This document shows positions 32,346 through 44,607 of a stretch of DNA of 64,000 nucleotides, piece after piece. The DNA is from Halocafeteria seosinensis (taxonomy: Eukaryota > Sar > Bigyra > Bicosoecida), in the NCBI GenBank assembly GCA_001687465.1, contig LVLI01000173.1, positions 104,103 to 168,102 of the forward strand, written 5' to 3'. Made by a program: the position numbers and the translations under genes. Numbering within the stretch: the first letter of the stretch is position 1; the number at the start of each line of letters is the position of its first letter. The notes under the pieces are model-generated. The model worked only from the letters and a program-made list of their open reading frames with translations. It searched no databases and was not told the DNA's origin.

Positions 32346-32654
32346 GAATTTCTGTTTCGAGTCAAGACAGGTTTGAGTGCCGAATTGTTTTAAGTACAGT
32401 TTTCGAGTCGAGTTGGCTTAACACTGCTGTGTGCACAGGCGGCGAATAACACCAGAATGCCTAACCTGTATCTTAATGTACACGAATTCCTGACCAGCAG
32501 GTGTAGCCGCGATGCTTGAATCACTGAGTCAGTGAGATATCGAGAGCTACCTGTTAAAAAGAAAATCGTATATGTATTCTTTGTTGGAGGGCTATTAGCC
32601 TCATCCACCATAATATCGGTTTGCTACTTTAGTGTGGCAGTCTCTACTGCAGCT

Positions 32655-35600
32655 TTATTCCCTGCCACGAATTGAGCGCTCAAGGAACTGCAGGATTTGC
32701 TCTTGTTTGTCCTTTTCAACCTGCGTGACAAAAGCATAGTGCTCAATACATGTGCATGATGCAATCAGGATATGCAATCTTCCTACGTACACGGATTCGG
32801 TATCCTCCATCACGAAAATTGCTTCCCAGCAAGGAAATAGAGCCATCATCGTTACAGCTGGCTGATTCTACTTGATCCAGTGGTATGGAGCCTTTCTTTT
32901 GCTTACCCTTATAGTATGTGAGCTCTCGAGACGTAATTTTATAGTTGCGGCGAGCAACAGGGGTGCGGCGCATTTTCTTCTTCCCCTCCTTATCCATGAT
33001 TCCCTCAATGACACCCGGAATCTCGAGTGACAGAGCTCCACTCTTGGCTGTATCTCCCGTCTGACGCGAATCAGACGGATCTGTTGCACTCTTTTCCGCT
33101 GTCTCAACTGTACTGTTCCTATCGCCTAAGGTGTGAGAGCTGGAGACAGTCGTACCTTCTACTGTGTCCGCGACAGTTCCAGTAACGCTCGTGGACTGTT
33201 CACCACCCTGGCCCTCGTTCGTAGTTACTTGTGCATCACTCTCCGTGCTCTTAGATTTCCCTCCCGTTTGGGATGAATCTGTCGCGCCTATTGCACTTTT
33301 ATCCATCGTCGTAGTGGTGACATTGCTCTCGGCAGGTATCTGCGAAGTGGAGCCCATCGTGCTCTCAGCCGGAGTGGATGCACTTCCAGTGGACGGCGAG
33401 GCATACGCTGCCTCAGAGCCACTTCCTGTTATGTCCGTCTCCACAGTGCCCTGCGCGGGAGCAGCGCATGCAGACACAGGTGGTCGTCTCGGGATGCGTA
33501 CGGGAGTGCTGCTCAACACCATTACACTCTCTGAAAGCGTGGAGCTACTCTGCGATTCTGTTTTGTCATTTGCTTCTCTGGGCTCTCGCTCCTCGGCGCT
33601 GTCCTGCGATGCAACATCGCTGTCACCAAGGACCGAAGAGTTGTCGTCTGCTTCTACATTGCTTTCAGTTTGGTTCGCCTGCTCAGTTTCCTGAGGCTTG
33701 TCCAAATTTGAAGATTTAGGACTTCCTTCTTCATTTTCTGCATCTGCTTGCTCGCTGTCTTCCTCGTCGGATTGCAACCTTTCGACCGGCTTCTTCAAAT
33801 GCTCAGGGATATTCTTCCTATGCCACACAGCAATTGAAGGGTCATATTCGAATTCATCGAAAAAGCCCTGATCACGCAGAGCTTCTATCAGCTCGTCTTG
33901 TTCCGATGACGTCAGGAATGGTTCCTTTGTAAGAGTATCCATTGTTACCTTGGGGTCGATATCCTTACGGCGCATCGCCTTATACACGCCATACAGGCCC
34001 TTTAGTGTACCACCGGCATCTCCGGTTGCAATTGCTTTACCAACGGCAATTGCCGAACCTACAACCCGGAGCCATTTCGTCCAATGCTTTGTCTCTAATA
34101 CGAAGTCCGGTTGCGTCCCGTATGCGCACTGGAAGTAAAGTATCAATCTCTTTCGAATCCTTCCTTTGGCTTCAACGGACGATGGTGTAGGAAGCTTCTT
34201 TTTCACAAGGGCAAGGTGCGACTTGATTTCTTTCTTCTTTTGTTGTAACTCTGATTCCATCCGCGTGATCGCTTTATCCGTCTCTTCGAGTCTCGAATCG
34301 ACGCGCTGCTCTTCCTCTTTTGCCGCTACTTCTAGGACGTTCACTTTTTGCTTTACGTCGCCAACGGAATCCGTAAGAAGGTAATGCTCATCCTCAAGCT
34401 TCTTTCCCTTTTCTTCCAAATGGTCAGCACGCCGAGCCAATTGCTCTACGTATGTGGACATTTCCTGTAAGGGGACGGCTTTTCCTTCCACCTTTTCATC
34501 AACAAGTCGGAGTACTCGACCATAGATGTCTTCTTGAGAGGTCAGCAACACGTCGGAGAGATATGATTCCTCACTTCGGTAAAAGTCCAGAATTTGTTTC
34601 GCAATAGTGGACGCTTCAGTTTCGTGGTGGTTGCACAGATCCTCCAATTTAGACTCATATGACTGGAGAGTCTCTTTGTAAACACCAGCGACGTTTCTCA
34701 CCTCCTTTAGCAGCTGCACTGCGGCTTCAGGATCAACGTCATCAATTATCCAACCCATCAAAGTTTGCATGGCTTTCTCCGCTGAGGCAGGCTCCGTTCG
34801 GCCCACCAGGCCAATGATCGTGAGGCCGGAACCTTCAGCGATTCCGATATCCTCGGTAGCGGTGATGATTTTCTCCAAATGAGGCCGCACAATCAAGACA
34901 TTTCTTGCTGCGATATCGGCAAATGCCCGAAGAATATAAGAACCATGCATGTTGTGGTCCAATAGTGAAACCAATTCATCCACAAATCCGTAGAGCAGAC
35001 GCGGGCACCGTTTGGCGACTTGCTGAATAACCTTGGATCCTTCAACGTTCGCCATACCCGCGTCTTGAACAGTGTTCTCGACTACTGCATCAATGTGATC
35101 GTGCACAATTCGTCGATTTCGTGCATAGCCTAAGTTGATGACTTGAAATATGGGTGCAGTAGCACCCTGCGAACCATCTGGGTTCTCCTCCAGGGCCATT
35201 ACCATATGCGGCACGTACTTGGATGCTTCCCTCGATCCGGCACTTTGGAAGTGCTGATATATAGAGCTACAAACAACAGCAGATACTGGCATCATAGTAT
35301 CAGGGCTTTTTGGAACAGTGAGCAACGCGATCAAAGCCGGTAGTACTTGTTCCCAGAAGCCTTTATCGGATGACTGGTATAACTGCATCTGGAAAGCGCG
35401 ACAAAGCACACTCAGCGCAGCTTCCAAATCGGGACTGTACGTCCCCATGTTCTTCAATAAATGCGCCCACCATTTCATAAGTCTGAGGATTTTGTCCAAA
35501 TGCGGGCTCGCCTCATCCCAGCTTACATTCTGTAAAGGCCCAAAGAAGTAGTCTAGCCCAGAAGTATGATAGAAACGGATATCCACTGCCAAGAATTGAT

Positions 35601-37872
35601 CTAAAAAAATAGGGAGTGCTTTGACAAACTGAGATTGATCTTGCATACATAGATTCCAAGACTGAAAGGCTATCTGCTGTGCTTCATTTTTCGAAGAGCT
35701 GCTCAAGTACCTCTCGGCTGCATCCTGAACCGCGGAACCCCCACCAGATACTACAGGAACTTGAGGTTGTGCTCGGTCCAAGGTCTGCATGTGCGACATC
35801 ATGTGCATATTCATCTCTGGTACCGTGTGAGCAGTTTGCCCACGCTGAGCGCCGCCGATGCCAGTGGATGGCTCAGAAGCCTTGTCGATGCGCTTCTCAA
35901 GAGATTTTGGGAGAACCTTCCTATGCCATGAGGAGTTAGAACTTTCATAGTCGAATTCATAGTAGTAACCGTGCTCTCGTAGCAAATCAACCATTTCTTT
36001 CTGTTCAGCTGAATTTAGAAAGGGAACTCTCACAAGGGTTTCGAACGTTACTTTGGGATCATCATATCTGTGACGAATTGCCTTGTAGACCTCGAACAAA
36101 CTCTCCAGTGATCCGTCCTTCCCCGCGCAGTTGATATTATTTCCTGTTGCAAGCATTCCGCCAACTAACCGGATCCACTTGGCCCAGTGCTTTGTTTCAC
36201 ATGCAAATTCTGGTTCAGTAGCGCGGGAGCAGGGGAATCGAAGCACCAGTCTCCTCTTGATGTCGCCTCTCACCTCTACCGCTGATGGAGTAGGGATGGA
36301 GGAGTTGAGCTCGGCGAAGTAGGACCTAAGCTCCTCCTGCTGCTCCTTTAATTCCACCAGCAAACGCGAGACAGTTTCAGCCTTGTTATTGGTCTCCGAA
36401 CTGGCTGTATCTTGACCATCCTGTTCCTTTATCGCGAATTCCACTACATTCGCCGTCTGAGTTACATCTCCTACAGAGTCACTAGGAATTTGGTGAGTCT
36501 CTGCACAGTCCTTCGCCCTTTCTCCTATGTGATCTGCTTTTCGAGTAATCTTTTCGACAGTAGTGGCCGACACCTCCTCAGATGAGACTGTTTCGTCTCC
36601 ACTGTCGACCAGCCTAAGTGGACGACCGTAGACATCTTCTTGGTTTGACAACAAGCATTCGGGGTCATACTCCTCTGTGCTATTGTAAAACTGTAGTATG
36701 CCGGCTGCAAGATCGGATACTTTCTTCTTCGGATGGTTACAGAGTTCTTCAAGAGTCTTTTTCTCCTTCTTCAAAGAATCCTTGTACACGCGCCCAATCT
36801 TGTTGACCTGTTCCAGGATAGCCTCTGTGATAAAGTCAGTACTCTTGACCCATCTTTCAAGAGCTTGTATTGTCTTCTCCGCTGTCTCCAGATCGGATCT
36901 TCCCAAGATACCAATGAGATATAGTCCGCGCTCCATAACGCCGTACTTATCCAGTGCCGCGACAATGCGGTTTGCATGAGGGCGTACCACAACGGCACTA
37001 CGTTTTGCTACAGCGGCCAGCGATTCCACGAGGTACCCACAAATCCATGGTCCGGACAAATCGTGTTTAGCAGACTCATTGTTTGTTTCCTGCGTTGTGA
37101 TATGGTCCAATAGCGACGAGATTTCATCTACGAATCCAAAGAGTTGTCGCGGAGAGCTCTTCGCAACATGCTGGATGAATTTGCAGCCCTCGATGCTACC
37201 GTCTCCATGCACAGCTCTATCAACTACAGCGTCCATGTGATCATGAATATGGTCACTGCTTGTTTCATAGGCTGCGTCAAGGATACGAAATACCGATTGC
37301 AGCAGTGCTGGTTCCTGTACTCCGTCCTCCAAAAGCTGGAACGCAACGCCCAAGTGTTCAGCAGCATCTCGGGACAATGCTTTCATCAAGGTTTCTGATA
37401 TCACGCCCTTGATTCGGCTCAGCTTCCATTTGTCTATGACTGCCAGCGGAGCCATCCTCGCAAAGAGAGGAAGCAGCTCATCCTTTTTTGCGTTGGAGAT
37501 CTGGGCTAACAGCTCATTCAGAATTGCATCAAGTGCGGTTAACAGATTGTCATCTGGATTCTCCATGCTTTTAAGCACGTGGGTCCACCATTCCATAACC
37601 TCGACAAGTTTGTCCACATTTTCCTTAAGTTCATTTCGGCCGCTGAAGAACTCTTTTTCGTTGGACTTTTGGAGGATAAGACTTAAAATACTTCCAAGTT
37701 GATCAGTTTGATGGTATCGAGGATCTGCGGAAAGAAACCTGTCCAGTATGAGTGGAAGCTCATCACCGTCATCGTCATCATTGGCTGTTTCAATCGCCAT
37801 CATCACTTCCTGAGCCTGCATCGGGGACGCATCGTCCAAGTAGTGATCGAAAATTTCTACGAGCCCGGACAT
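32655..37872 (-). CDS. Melted/VEPH-like protein with two tandem ARM-type modules and C-terminal PH domain
   Basis: Two exons: 32791-37872 and 32655-32720, joined across a 70-base GTACGT...CAG intron; 1715 residues. The splice changes a nonsensical end into GGYRIRVEKDKQEQILQFLE, which fits the last strand and helix of a PH domain. The protein holds two related halves: alpha-helical ARM-like repeats (about 1-400 and 718-1130), each followed by SQED(V/I)YGR.LRLV, a coiled coil, and a segment starting (I/L)PTPS.VE..G.I.(K)RL(I/V)L and ending WHRK (about 530-655 and 1231-1355). These resemble the order in animal Melted/VEPH1: ARM repeats, an IPVP...-type segment, PH at the end. About 1360-1620 is acidic and Ser/Thr-rich, probably disordered; PH is about 1621-1715. 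Animal Melted acts at membranes in insulin/TOR signalling; whether this one does is unknown. The family match is from memory. Confidence 0.65.
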
Positions 37873-38722
37873 TTCAAAAGCGGTGGATCGAACTTCGAAG
37901 CTGGATATTCGATCTTGCTGTCAACGAAGGATATTCAGAATTCCAGGTTTGATGACGCCTCGACCGCAGGGTCAAATTCGGTGGTGAAACTTATCACACC
38001 CTCTAAAATTTTAGTGATTCTTTGTAAGTGGCGTTTATGGCACCCAATGGAGCTGCTGGTTCTGAGTTGGAACCGAAGAACGTCCCTCTGGAGAAATCCA
38101 GCAGTATCTCTGACTCACAAGGATTCTACAAGAGTTGCATACGAAAGGATGTTGTCTTCTCCGGTAGAATTGTGCTATAGCTACCAGAACACACGCAATC
38201 AAACCGTTCTGATGGAGTTCATAGGCTAGTAGAATCATAGCCCGGAAAGAATGGACCTCGCGATGCGATCATCAGGGCCTTTGTTGCGATCCCCGCCCAG
38301 TTGCTCAACCGAAATCTAGGATATCCGTCGCTTGGGTCCAGGGGAAAGAAATTTCGAAGTGTATCAAGCAATGCAGGGTGAGAAAACAGTGTATGCGGTT
38401 CGGCTATTCAATCAGTGTGTAGTGAAGAGCTTATGGGACAATTGAGGAATCATTCATACCAGTTCGCACCACCAACGACCCCAAACACTTCCTCTCAGGA
38501 GCCATATGCCACAACATGCAATGTGGTGTACATGCCATTTCAAAACTGCTCATTTCAGTGTTGGCAGCTTCTCGGTAATCATTCATCATTGCTCCCTTGC
38601 TAGTGGTGAAAAAGGAGTTCCAGGAGCTCGAGGTGGAACTTCAGGAGTTACTCAGCTGGGCAACCGAGGTACCGCTTAAGTCCTCCGGGTCAACCAAATT
38701 CCCTGAGCAAATCATTGGTGCA
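37873..38722. other. Intergenic, nothing recognised
   Basis: About 850 bases upstream of the melted-like gene and downstream of the transporter. Only small unsupported frames. Expected to contain the melted-like promoter. Confidence 0.5.
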
Positions 38723-40517
38723 TTAGGCTCTGTCTTTTGTTGCAGGAGGCGCTTCAGTCAACTTCTTGGACCCCGTTTCGTTTAGCAACAGCACTGAAGC
38801 AGAGGCTACGAGTGCCAGAATACCCATTACCGCGAGTACAGCTTTGCTCCCAGGGAAAATGTCAATCAGTGGAGGAGCGCCAACGCTGGCAACTCGGGAG
38901 CTAAACGTGCACAGCCCCAGCGCGGTTGCACGGGTGACTGTGGGAACGATTTCAGTGGTGAAAACGTAGAGTAAAATGAAACTGCCTGTGATTGCGAACT
39001 TTCCAAATAAAGCAAAGGCAGTAGTAGCTTTTCCTCCCGGAATCGAAATTGATAAAATAAGTGCGATGCCAGCAGTCCCCACAAATCCGCAAACGGATTT
39101 CCTCCGCCCAAATTTGTCGACCAGAAATCCGGCCAAGAAAAGAGCTGGAAGTTCCAAAGCACCAGCGAGAGCAGCATTGGTATACTTGGATCCACTGCAT
39201 CTCTCGAGTAAGTCGACAGAACAACATCTAGTTCAGGATATTAACTTCAAACGCTTAACCAAAGACTTACCTGAGGTTTGAGGCGTTCAAAGTTAAACCG
39301 TAATATAACAGACTATTAACGAACCAGGAGTAGCAAAGAACCACTGTATGGATAGCCAATGACGCGCTTGAGCAGCACAACGTGTACATCGGACTGATTC
39401 CACTCTTTCCTTCTGTCTCTTCATCGCGGTGTAGCAATTCCTGAGAATCATCACTAATTTCAGTCTCACCTCGAGCCTTTCGGGTCACTGGTTTCTCATC
39501 GTCTTCGATGGCAAAGTCATCGTAGCGGGATTTCTTCTTGCTTCCTTCTCTCAGCAAAGCAACTCCTTCGTTCAAGTGCTTTCCGTTTAAACGTGACAAC
39601 ATATGAAGCCATTTTTCCGATTCATTATATCGGCCGCGTAAATGTAGCCAACGAGCCGACTCTGGAACCCACAGCAGACTTAGTGCGAGAACCATAGTGG
39701 GAAGTGAAATCCACAACTGATACCATTTCCACTCTTCATTACGTGACGCGTATGCTATGGCTGCAATCTGATCAGGTGACTTAGCAGAAACGTGGTAATG
39801 ATAAGCACCATCCAGCAGTCATGAAACTCGAAGCACTTCACGTACCAATGCAGCAGCGATACTCCAGGCAACATTCAGCACAATTCCAGCTCGAGCTCTC
39901 CAGTTGCTTGGCATGTACTCAACCATCAGGCAGTAACTTACAGTTCCCATTCCAGCACTAGTAAACCCAGTCAAGAAACGTAACACTATAAGTTCCGGGT
40001 AGTTGCGAACCAGTGTCATTCCAATGGAGCTAGCCGTAGCTGCCCAGGTGGTCCATAGCAAAGATTTCCGTCTTCCAATACAGTCAGCCAATGAACTGAT
40101 GCAATAAGTACCTACTGCAGCGCCTCCAAAGAGTGCGCTCCCGGCCAAGGCACTTTGATTCTTGTTGAGTTCCAAATCGTCCCGGATCCATTCGGAGGTG
40201 AACGTCAGCGACAGCCATAGACAACTGACAGCGAACCATGCCAAAGAGGTCAGTGCGACGACGAGTGCTTGGAATCTGCCAAACGCCCCGTTACCCTCGA
40301 TCCATTCGTCGATGCTACAGAAATGGTCAGTATCATCGCCTTCTGCGTCTTCTGTCGGGTTGATGTGGACGTTGATGGCAGCTTCACACGCTTCTTCTGA
40401 GTCCTCGGAGACTCTCGCTCGTTGCTTTTCAGCGGGAAGGGGTTTGTGCTTCTTGCGATGGTTAGAAAGGGTCTTGCCCTTGGAAGGGCCAACCTCTTTC
40501 GTCTCTCGTTGGCTCAT
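38723..40517 (-). CDS. SLC22-like major facilitator (organic cation/carnitine-type) transporter
   Basis: Three exons: 39846-40517, 39271-39767, 38723-39194; introns 78 and 76 bases (phase 0, then phase 2); 546 residues. Basic cytoplasmic N-terminus, first helix in FQALVVALTSLAWFAVSCLW, then the MFS loop 2-3 signature SLADCIGRRKS and RFLTGFTSAGMGT. The PESARWLHLRGR motif closes the first half, then a charged central loop. Across the second splice the sequence reads YYGLTLNASNLSGSKYTNAA, LPALFLAGFLVDKFGRRKS, a strong match to the NASNL...Y.N...G..E.PA...DR.GRRK region of SLC22 proteins; this also confirms the splice sites. SLC22 members carry organic cations, anions or carnitine; substrate cannot be assigned. 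The large extracellular loop 1 of animal members is absent. Its 5' end is head-to-head with the GLUG gene at 41361, and relics of that 5' end occur at 43.9 and 46.0 kb. Confidence 0.88.
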
Positions 40518-41360
40518 TGTGGATGGAATAACGGGATTCCCGAGTGGGCCGAGAGTGGGATAGAAAGCTACCAGTATACAACGTTCTGCCTCTTCTTACG
40601 ACATTCTCCTGTGGGAAACTATCACTTAATATTTCCTTATTCAGTTAAGCCTACAAGCAAAGAATATACTATCCATCAACACGAAGAAATCTTACACTTC
40701 TTGTGTTGAGTCAACCACGGGCTAGAATTGAACTCGTCTCCATAGGAATTGAATTTTGGGATTTACCCCTCAGTTTTTGCAGGATCATCGCTTCACAACA
40801 CTGGACATTTTTTGGACCAGGAGAAGTAAAAGTAACAAATATTATTAAGGTGCGTCCAGAAGCGACTCCTGTACAAATTGTACAGTACAATGTACATTAC
40901 TGGCGCGCGGGCAGCGGAAGCGGGATGTTGAAGTCACGTATGCATACACAAGCCCTGCTACCTAACTCAGGATCGTTGCATTGGCACTCGGAGTGAATGT
41001 ATGTCTTTGTGTACTTCGCTTGGAAACAAGAATCGAAAAAAAGCAGCAGATAGACAAGTCGTTGCGTGCCGGTTGGCATCATCCATCTCTTTTGTAGTTT
41101 TTTCTCCAGGGTGGTACAGGGGGGGGGGGGCAAGCGAAAAGGCATTTTTACAAGTCAACATTAGCCAACCAGACTCTTTTTGTCGACGGAGGAACCTACA
41201 GGGTAAAGTGTCTAGGAGCTAAAACACGGAATCCTCGTGCAGAAAAAGTGCTGCTGGTCACGTACAACGTGCTACATGGCATGATGACCGCATTTCGCCT
41301 TAATTTACACTGTGAAAGCAGCACTGGTGCCAACAATGTACTGTAGAGAAAACCACAAGC
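40518..41360. promoter_or_regulatory. Divergent upstream region of the transporter and a GLUG gene
   Basis: About 840 bases between the two ATGs, no coding evidence. Part of it (about 40650-40715) aligns by eye with sequence next to both transporter relics at 44050-44120 and 46190-46245, so this promoter region was duplicated with the gene ends. A 12-base G run lies at 41118-41129. Confidence 0.5.
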
Positions 41361-43790
41361 ATGGTCTACTGGATTATGACAGGTCAGCTTCTTCGGATGT
41401 TGGGGAATCTTCTTTTCATTATGGGGGGATCCTCCCCGAAGATGCGAATGTCAAAACATGTCGATTCACAGACTCCGCACCACCAGCAGAAACAGCAACG
41501 TAGACTCCCTGTCGATACAGTGGAACCAAAGGACGAAAAGCCAGAGACAGACTCAAAGATACCACAAGCGTATCCTGGATTGAGTAACAAGGAAGACGAG
41601 GAGGAAGACCAGCAGCGGCAAACTCTTAGTGGCGCGCCCCAGTTCTCATCTGAACAGAGGCTCTGGGCAGGAATTGTGCATCATATACTTTGTACACTAT
41701 TCCAAGCACTTCTACCTGTTTGCACAGCCGATGCTATGTTCACCCGCGAAGTCATTGGACACAGGACAAAGACCAGAGTATGCCGAAGGAGAGCTGCATA
41801 TACTAAGGAAACATTGTCGAAGTACTTGACTGGAGCTTTGGTTTTAGTAGCAAATTGTGGCATCCATGCAATGGACCTGCGGGATTCAATTCAAAAGGAA
41901 GGAGAAAGCTGTTTCAAGTATATCGCAACCAAGAGTTTATTCGAGTTGAATTGCACTCTATTGAATTGGCAAATTGCTGGGTATAGCACTGATCATTACA
42001 TTACACTCAAAGCAAACGAAACATTTGATGGGAAAGACAATGAAATTGAGCTCGTGGGTACTGGTGCATTTGAGGGACTCTTCGTGGTAGATTCAAATGT
42101 TTCGTCCCTGGAAGAAGCTCCAGTCATTCGGAATGTCCATGTAAAGAACGGCGAGACAGCAGAGGATGGAGGGTTCATCGTTCGGTCAAATCAGAGATTT
42201 TTCGCTGTGGATTCATGTAGCTCTTCAGGAGTAATACATAAAGGTGGAGGTGGAATATGTGGGAGATTGTGCGGTAAAGCAAGGGGTCATATTCTGATTT
42301 CTGGGTGCAACTCGACAGGCGTTATCAGAGGCAATGATGCCGGTGGGATTTCGGGGGACCATATCGCAGCGACAGACGGTAGAGCAAGAATCGTAGGTTG
42401 TCATTCAGCCGGGAAAGTCGAAGGAAACAACGCAGGGGGTATTGTAGGTAGCAGCGTCGCTTGGCACCATGGTATGGTAGACGTTGTCGAGTGTTTTTCT
42501 ACGGGAGACATCGATGGAGCGCGTTCAGGTGGCATTGCGGGTGCTTATGTAGCCCGTGAGGGAGGTAGAGCCAGCATGACTGGTTGCTATTCGACCGGAG
42601 AAATCCGACGAGCCTATTCAGGAGGCATTGCTGGCCACTCTGCAGGCGGTTATAACGGGATATTAACGATTCAGCGATGCCACTCTGAAGGAGATATTAC
42701 AGGAAATTTGGCTGGAGGAATTACAGGGACAGAGGTTGGTACCAATGCTGGACTCGTTACAATACGACGATGCTATTCTAGCGGACAAATCGCGGGAAGC
42801 AAGGCAGGTGGCATCACGGGATCAGAGACCTCAAACTATAATGGGTACACGACAATAGAGCAATGTTACTCTTCAGGAAACATTGATGGTTTTAGCAGCG
42901 GAGGCATATCTGGCTATGCTGCTGGCGAGGATAACGGCAAAGTGGAAATAAGAAATTGCTATTCTACTGGAGGGATCAATGGATCGCATGCCGGGGGTAT
43001 TTGCGGCGGTGGAACGGGACGTGAACGTTGTAATGACTGTAATGGTGGACGGGTCTTTATCACCAATACATATGCGTCTGGTACCATCAAAGATGACGCC
43101 GGCGGAATCCTAGGAGGTATCAGTCCAGAGGCACAAACTGTCGAAGTAAAATACTCTGTGTACGATGGTGTTTCAGGTGATATGGTGGGAGCAGGAGGAG
43201 GATCGGTCAACGATACAGTCCACATCAATAATTCCGATGACTTGAACGACATAAAAGGAAAATTATATCTGCAGGGCGAGAGCAACCACTGGTCGAGTGA
43301 TACATGGATTGTAGGACAAAACAATGGATTGCCAAAACTCCGAGTCCGTGCAATAATCACTCCTACGAGCTCTTCGTCTCCGACAACGAGTCCTACCGAA
43401 TGGACAACACCAACATCGTCACTAACCACTTCGCCGTTTCCTTCGGAAACTCCTAGCAGCACGCAAACGCTGACCCCGACAGGAACGCCATCTCAATCGA
43501 TGACACCAACACCGACATTAACCTCTTCATCGTCTTCTTCAAAAACTCCCACTTGTACGCAAACGTCCACGCCGACTATGACGCAATCTCTAGCGAGGAC
43601 ATCAACACAGTCACCAACCTGTTCTTCATCTGCTTCAGAAACTCCTAGCACGCAAACGTCCACGCAGAGGATGACGCGGTCTCGCGTGCGCGCTACAAAG
43701 AGGCTACCAATGCAACGACCTGGAAGGATCTCTACTAGTGGCCATAATGCCAGAGGCAGGACGTCAAAACACAAGCGCCCCGGGATCTAG
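41361..43790 (+). CDS. Single-module GLUG protein with ten repeats, class B basic C-terminus
   Basis: 809 residues from the ATG at 41361. The first 150 residues are polar and charged with a hydrophobic patch near 103-120. A signal-like helix (YLTGALVLVANCGIHA) then directly precedes the cap DLRDSI at about 171, as in paralogues. After IRNVHVKNGE and GGFIV.SNQRFF.VDSCSSSG come ten GLUG-like repeats with an even 31-residue spacing (CHSAGKVEG, CFSTGDIDG, CYSTGEIRR and so on), the closing NSDDLNDIKGKLYLQ...LPKLRV, and a Ser/Thr/Pro stalk (about 665-770). The basic end contains RLPMQRPGRIS and no membrane helix. The long region before the internal signal may be a cytoplasmic extension, or translation may start at a later Met. 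The 3' end has been copied at 44.5 and 45.8 kb. Likely extracellular; ligand unknown. Confidence 0.84.
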   Translation: MVYWIMTGQLLRMLGNLLFIMGGSSPKMRMSKHVDSQTPHHQQKQQRRLPVDTVEPKDEKPETDSKIPQAYPGLSNKEDEEEDQQRQTLSGAPQFSSEQRLWAGIVHHILCTLFQALLPVCTADAMFTREVIGHRTKTRVCRRRAAYTKETLSKYLTGALVLVANCGIHAMDLRDSIQKEGESCFKYIATKSLFELNCTLLNWQIAGYSTDHYITLKANETFDGKDNEIELVGTGAFEGLFVVDSNVSSLEEAPVIRNVHVKNGETAEDGGFIVRSNQRFFAVDSCSSSGVIHKGGGGICGRLCGKARGHILISGCNSTGVIRGNDAGGISGDHIAATDGRARIVGCHSAGKVEGNNAGGIVGSSVAWHHGMVDVVECFSTGDIDGARSGGIAGAYVAREGGRASMTGCYSTGEIRRAYSGGIAGHSAGGYNGILTIQRCHSEGDITGNLAGGITGTEVGTNAGLVTIRRCYSSGQIAGSKAGGITGSETSNYNGYTTIEQCYSSGNIDGFSSGGISGYAAGEDNGKVEIRNCYSTGGINGSHAGGICGGGTGRERCNDCNGGRVFITNTYASGTIKDDAGGILGGISPEAQTVEVKYSVYDGVSGDMVGAGGGSVNDTVHINNSDDLNDIKGKLYLQGESNHWSSDTWIVGQNNGLPKLRVRAIITPTSSSSPTTSPTEWTTPTSSLTTSPFPSETPSSTQTLTPTGTPSQSMTPTPTLTSSSSSSKTPTCTQTSTPTMTQSLARTSTQSPTCSSSASETPSTQTSTQRMTRSRVRATKRLPMQRPGRISTSGHNARGRTSKHKRPGI

Positions 43791-43865
43791 GAGATACTCT
43801 ATTAAGCCTGCATGAAAGCAAGGATAGAGTTCTCGGTCTTCAGAGCTGATTCTTGAGTCCGTAAA

Positions 43866-43949
43866 AGGTGTATGGGCGTCTTGCAAGGAACAGAAATGGC
43901 CTTATCCTTGGAATGGTCTACTTCGTTGGTCTCTACTTGGATCATTGTG
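43866..43949 (-). pseudogene. Relic of the transporter 5' end, copy 1
   Basis: Minus-strand sequence aligns with the first codons of the SLC22-like gene at 40517. It reads MIQVETNEVDHSKDKAIS against MSQRETKEVGPSKGKTLS, with the ATG (at 43945) preserved. The similarity stops after about 28 codons and no transporter body follows. It lies just downstream of the GLUG gene at 41361-43790. Confidence 0.72.
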
Positions 43950-44464
43950 CTTAGACTGATGGGGTCTCATAAAGCGAGAAACAGGGCAATGCGGTCTTGC
44001 GACATCCACCTTTGGAACACTATTCAACACCTGTGTTCTCATGAAGCTAAACGTCGAAGAAACAAACAATATATTTCATTCCAAGGATTCGAAAGAGTCC
44101 TAAGAAAAAGTCATTGAGTCACCGACTTCGTCTCTCCGTGGCGATTGAAACTTGGAAGTTGAGCCCAGGTAAGTTCTCCATGATCAAGATTAACCGATCC
44201 GAAATAATTCACGGTATTAAGGAGCAATCCCGATGATGAGATATCAAAATGACTGGTGGTGAGCCCTTTTTTGTTGTTGATTTGATCCTTGTCGAACAGA
44301 CAATAGTTACCATCCATCAAAGCGTTATTATTTTTTTTTTGTATGCTGACGTTGCAAGAAATTTCAGATGCATCGTTACTTGTTTCGGTGTGACGCAATA
44401 TCGATAGTCACTAGAGACAATAGCAGAATGAATTATGCATTCATAATGTACAGGTATTCTAGCG

Positions 44465-44607
44465 CAAACAAACGCATGTCAGCCCGCGCCCTCTCATGTT
44501 GTTACCAAAGAAAGAGATCTCTACCGGTGCAACGACCTGGAGGGCTGTCTAAGCAAGGTCATGATGCTAACGGCAGGAAATCAAAGCCCAGTCGTCCCAG
44601 CATTTAG
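44465..44607 (+). pseudogene. Relic of a class B GLUG gene 3' end, copy 1
   Basis: The plus strand encodes KRSLPVQRPGGLSKQGHD and onward to a TAG, clearly homologous to the last 40 residues of the gene at 41361-43790 (KRLPMQRPGRISTSGHN). The frame is still open back to an ATG at 44368, but what precedes is not stalk or module sequence. Probably a fragment left by deletion of a duplicated gene body; a tiny new gene is possible but unlikely. Confidence 0.72.

Larger units (their letters stand above)
29813..32654. other. 2.8 kb without an intact gene; contains two Cys-rich relics
   Basis: The left part must hold the promoter of the LRR-GLUG gene (ATG at 29812). A 166-codon minus-strand frame at 30454-30954 begins at a non-ATG codon and shows nothing I recognise. 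Between 31.2 and 32.3 kb lie two degenerate copies of a Cys-rich fragment, listed separately. Confidence 0.55.

Noticed and set aside
32743-32790. The unspliced end of the melted-like frame (RRKIAYPDC and onward)
   Set aside because: It breaks the PH domain; a 70-base intron with GTACGT and CAG ends gives a sensible PH C-terminus and matches local intron size.
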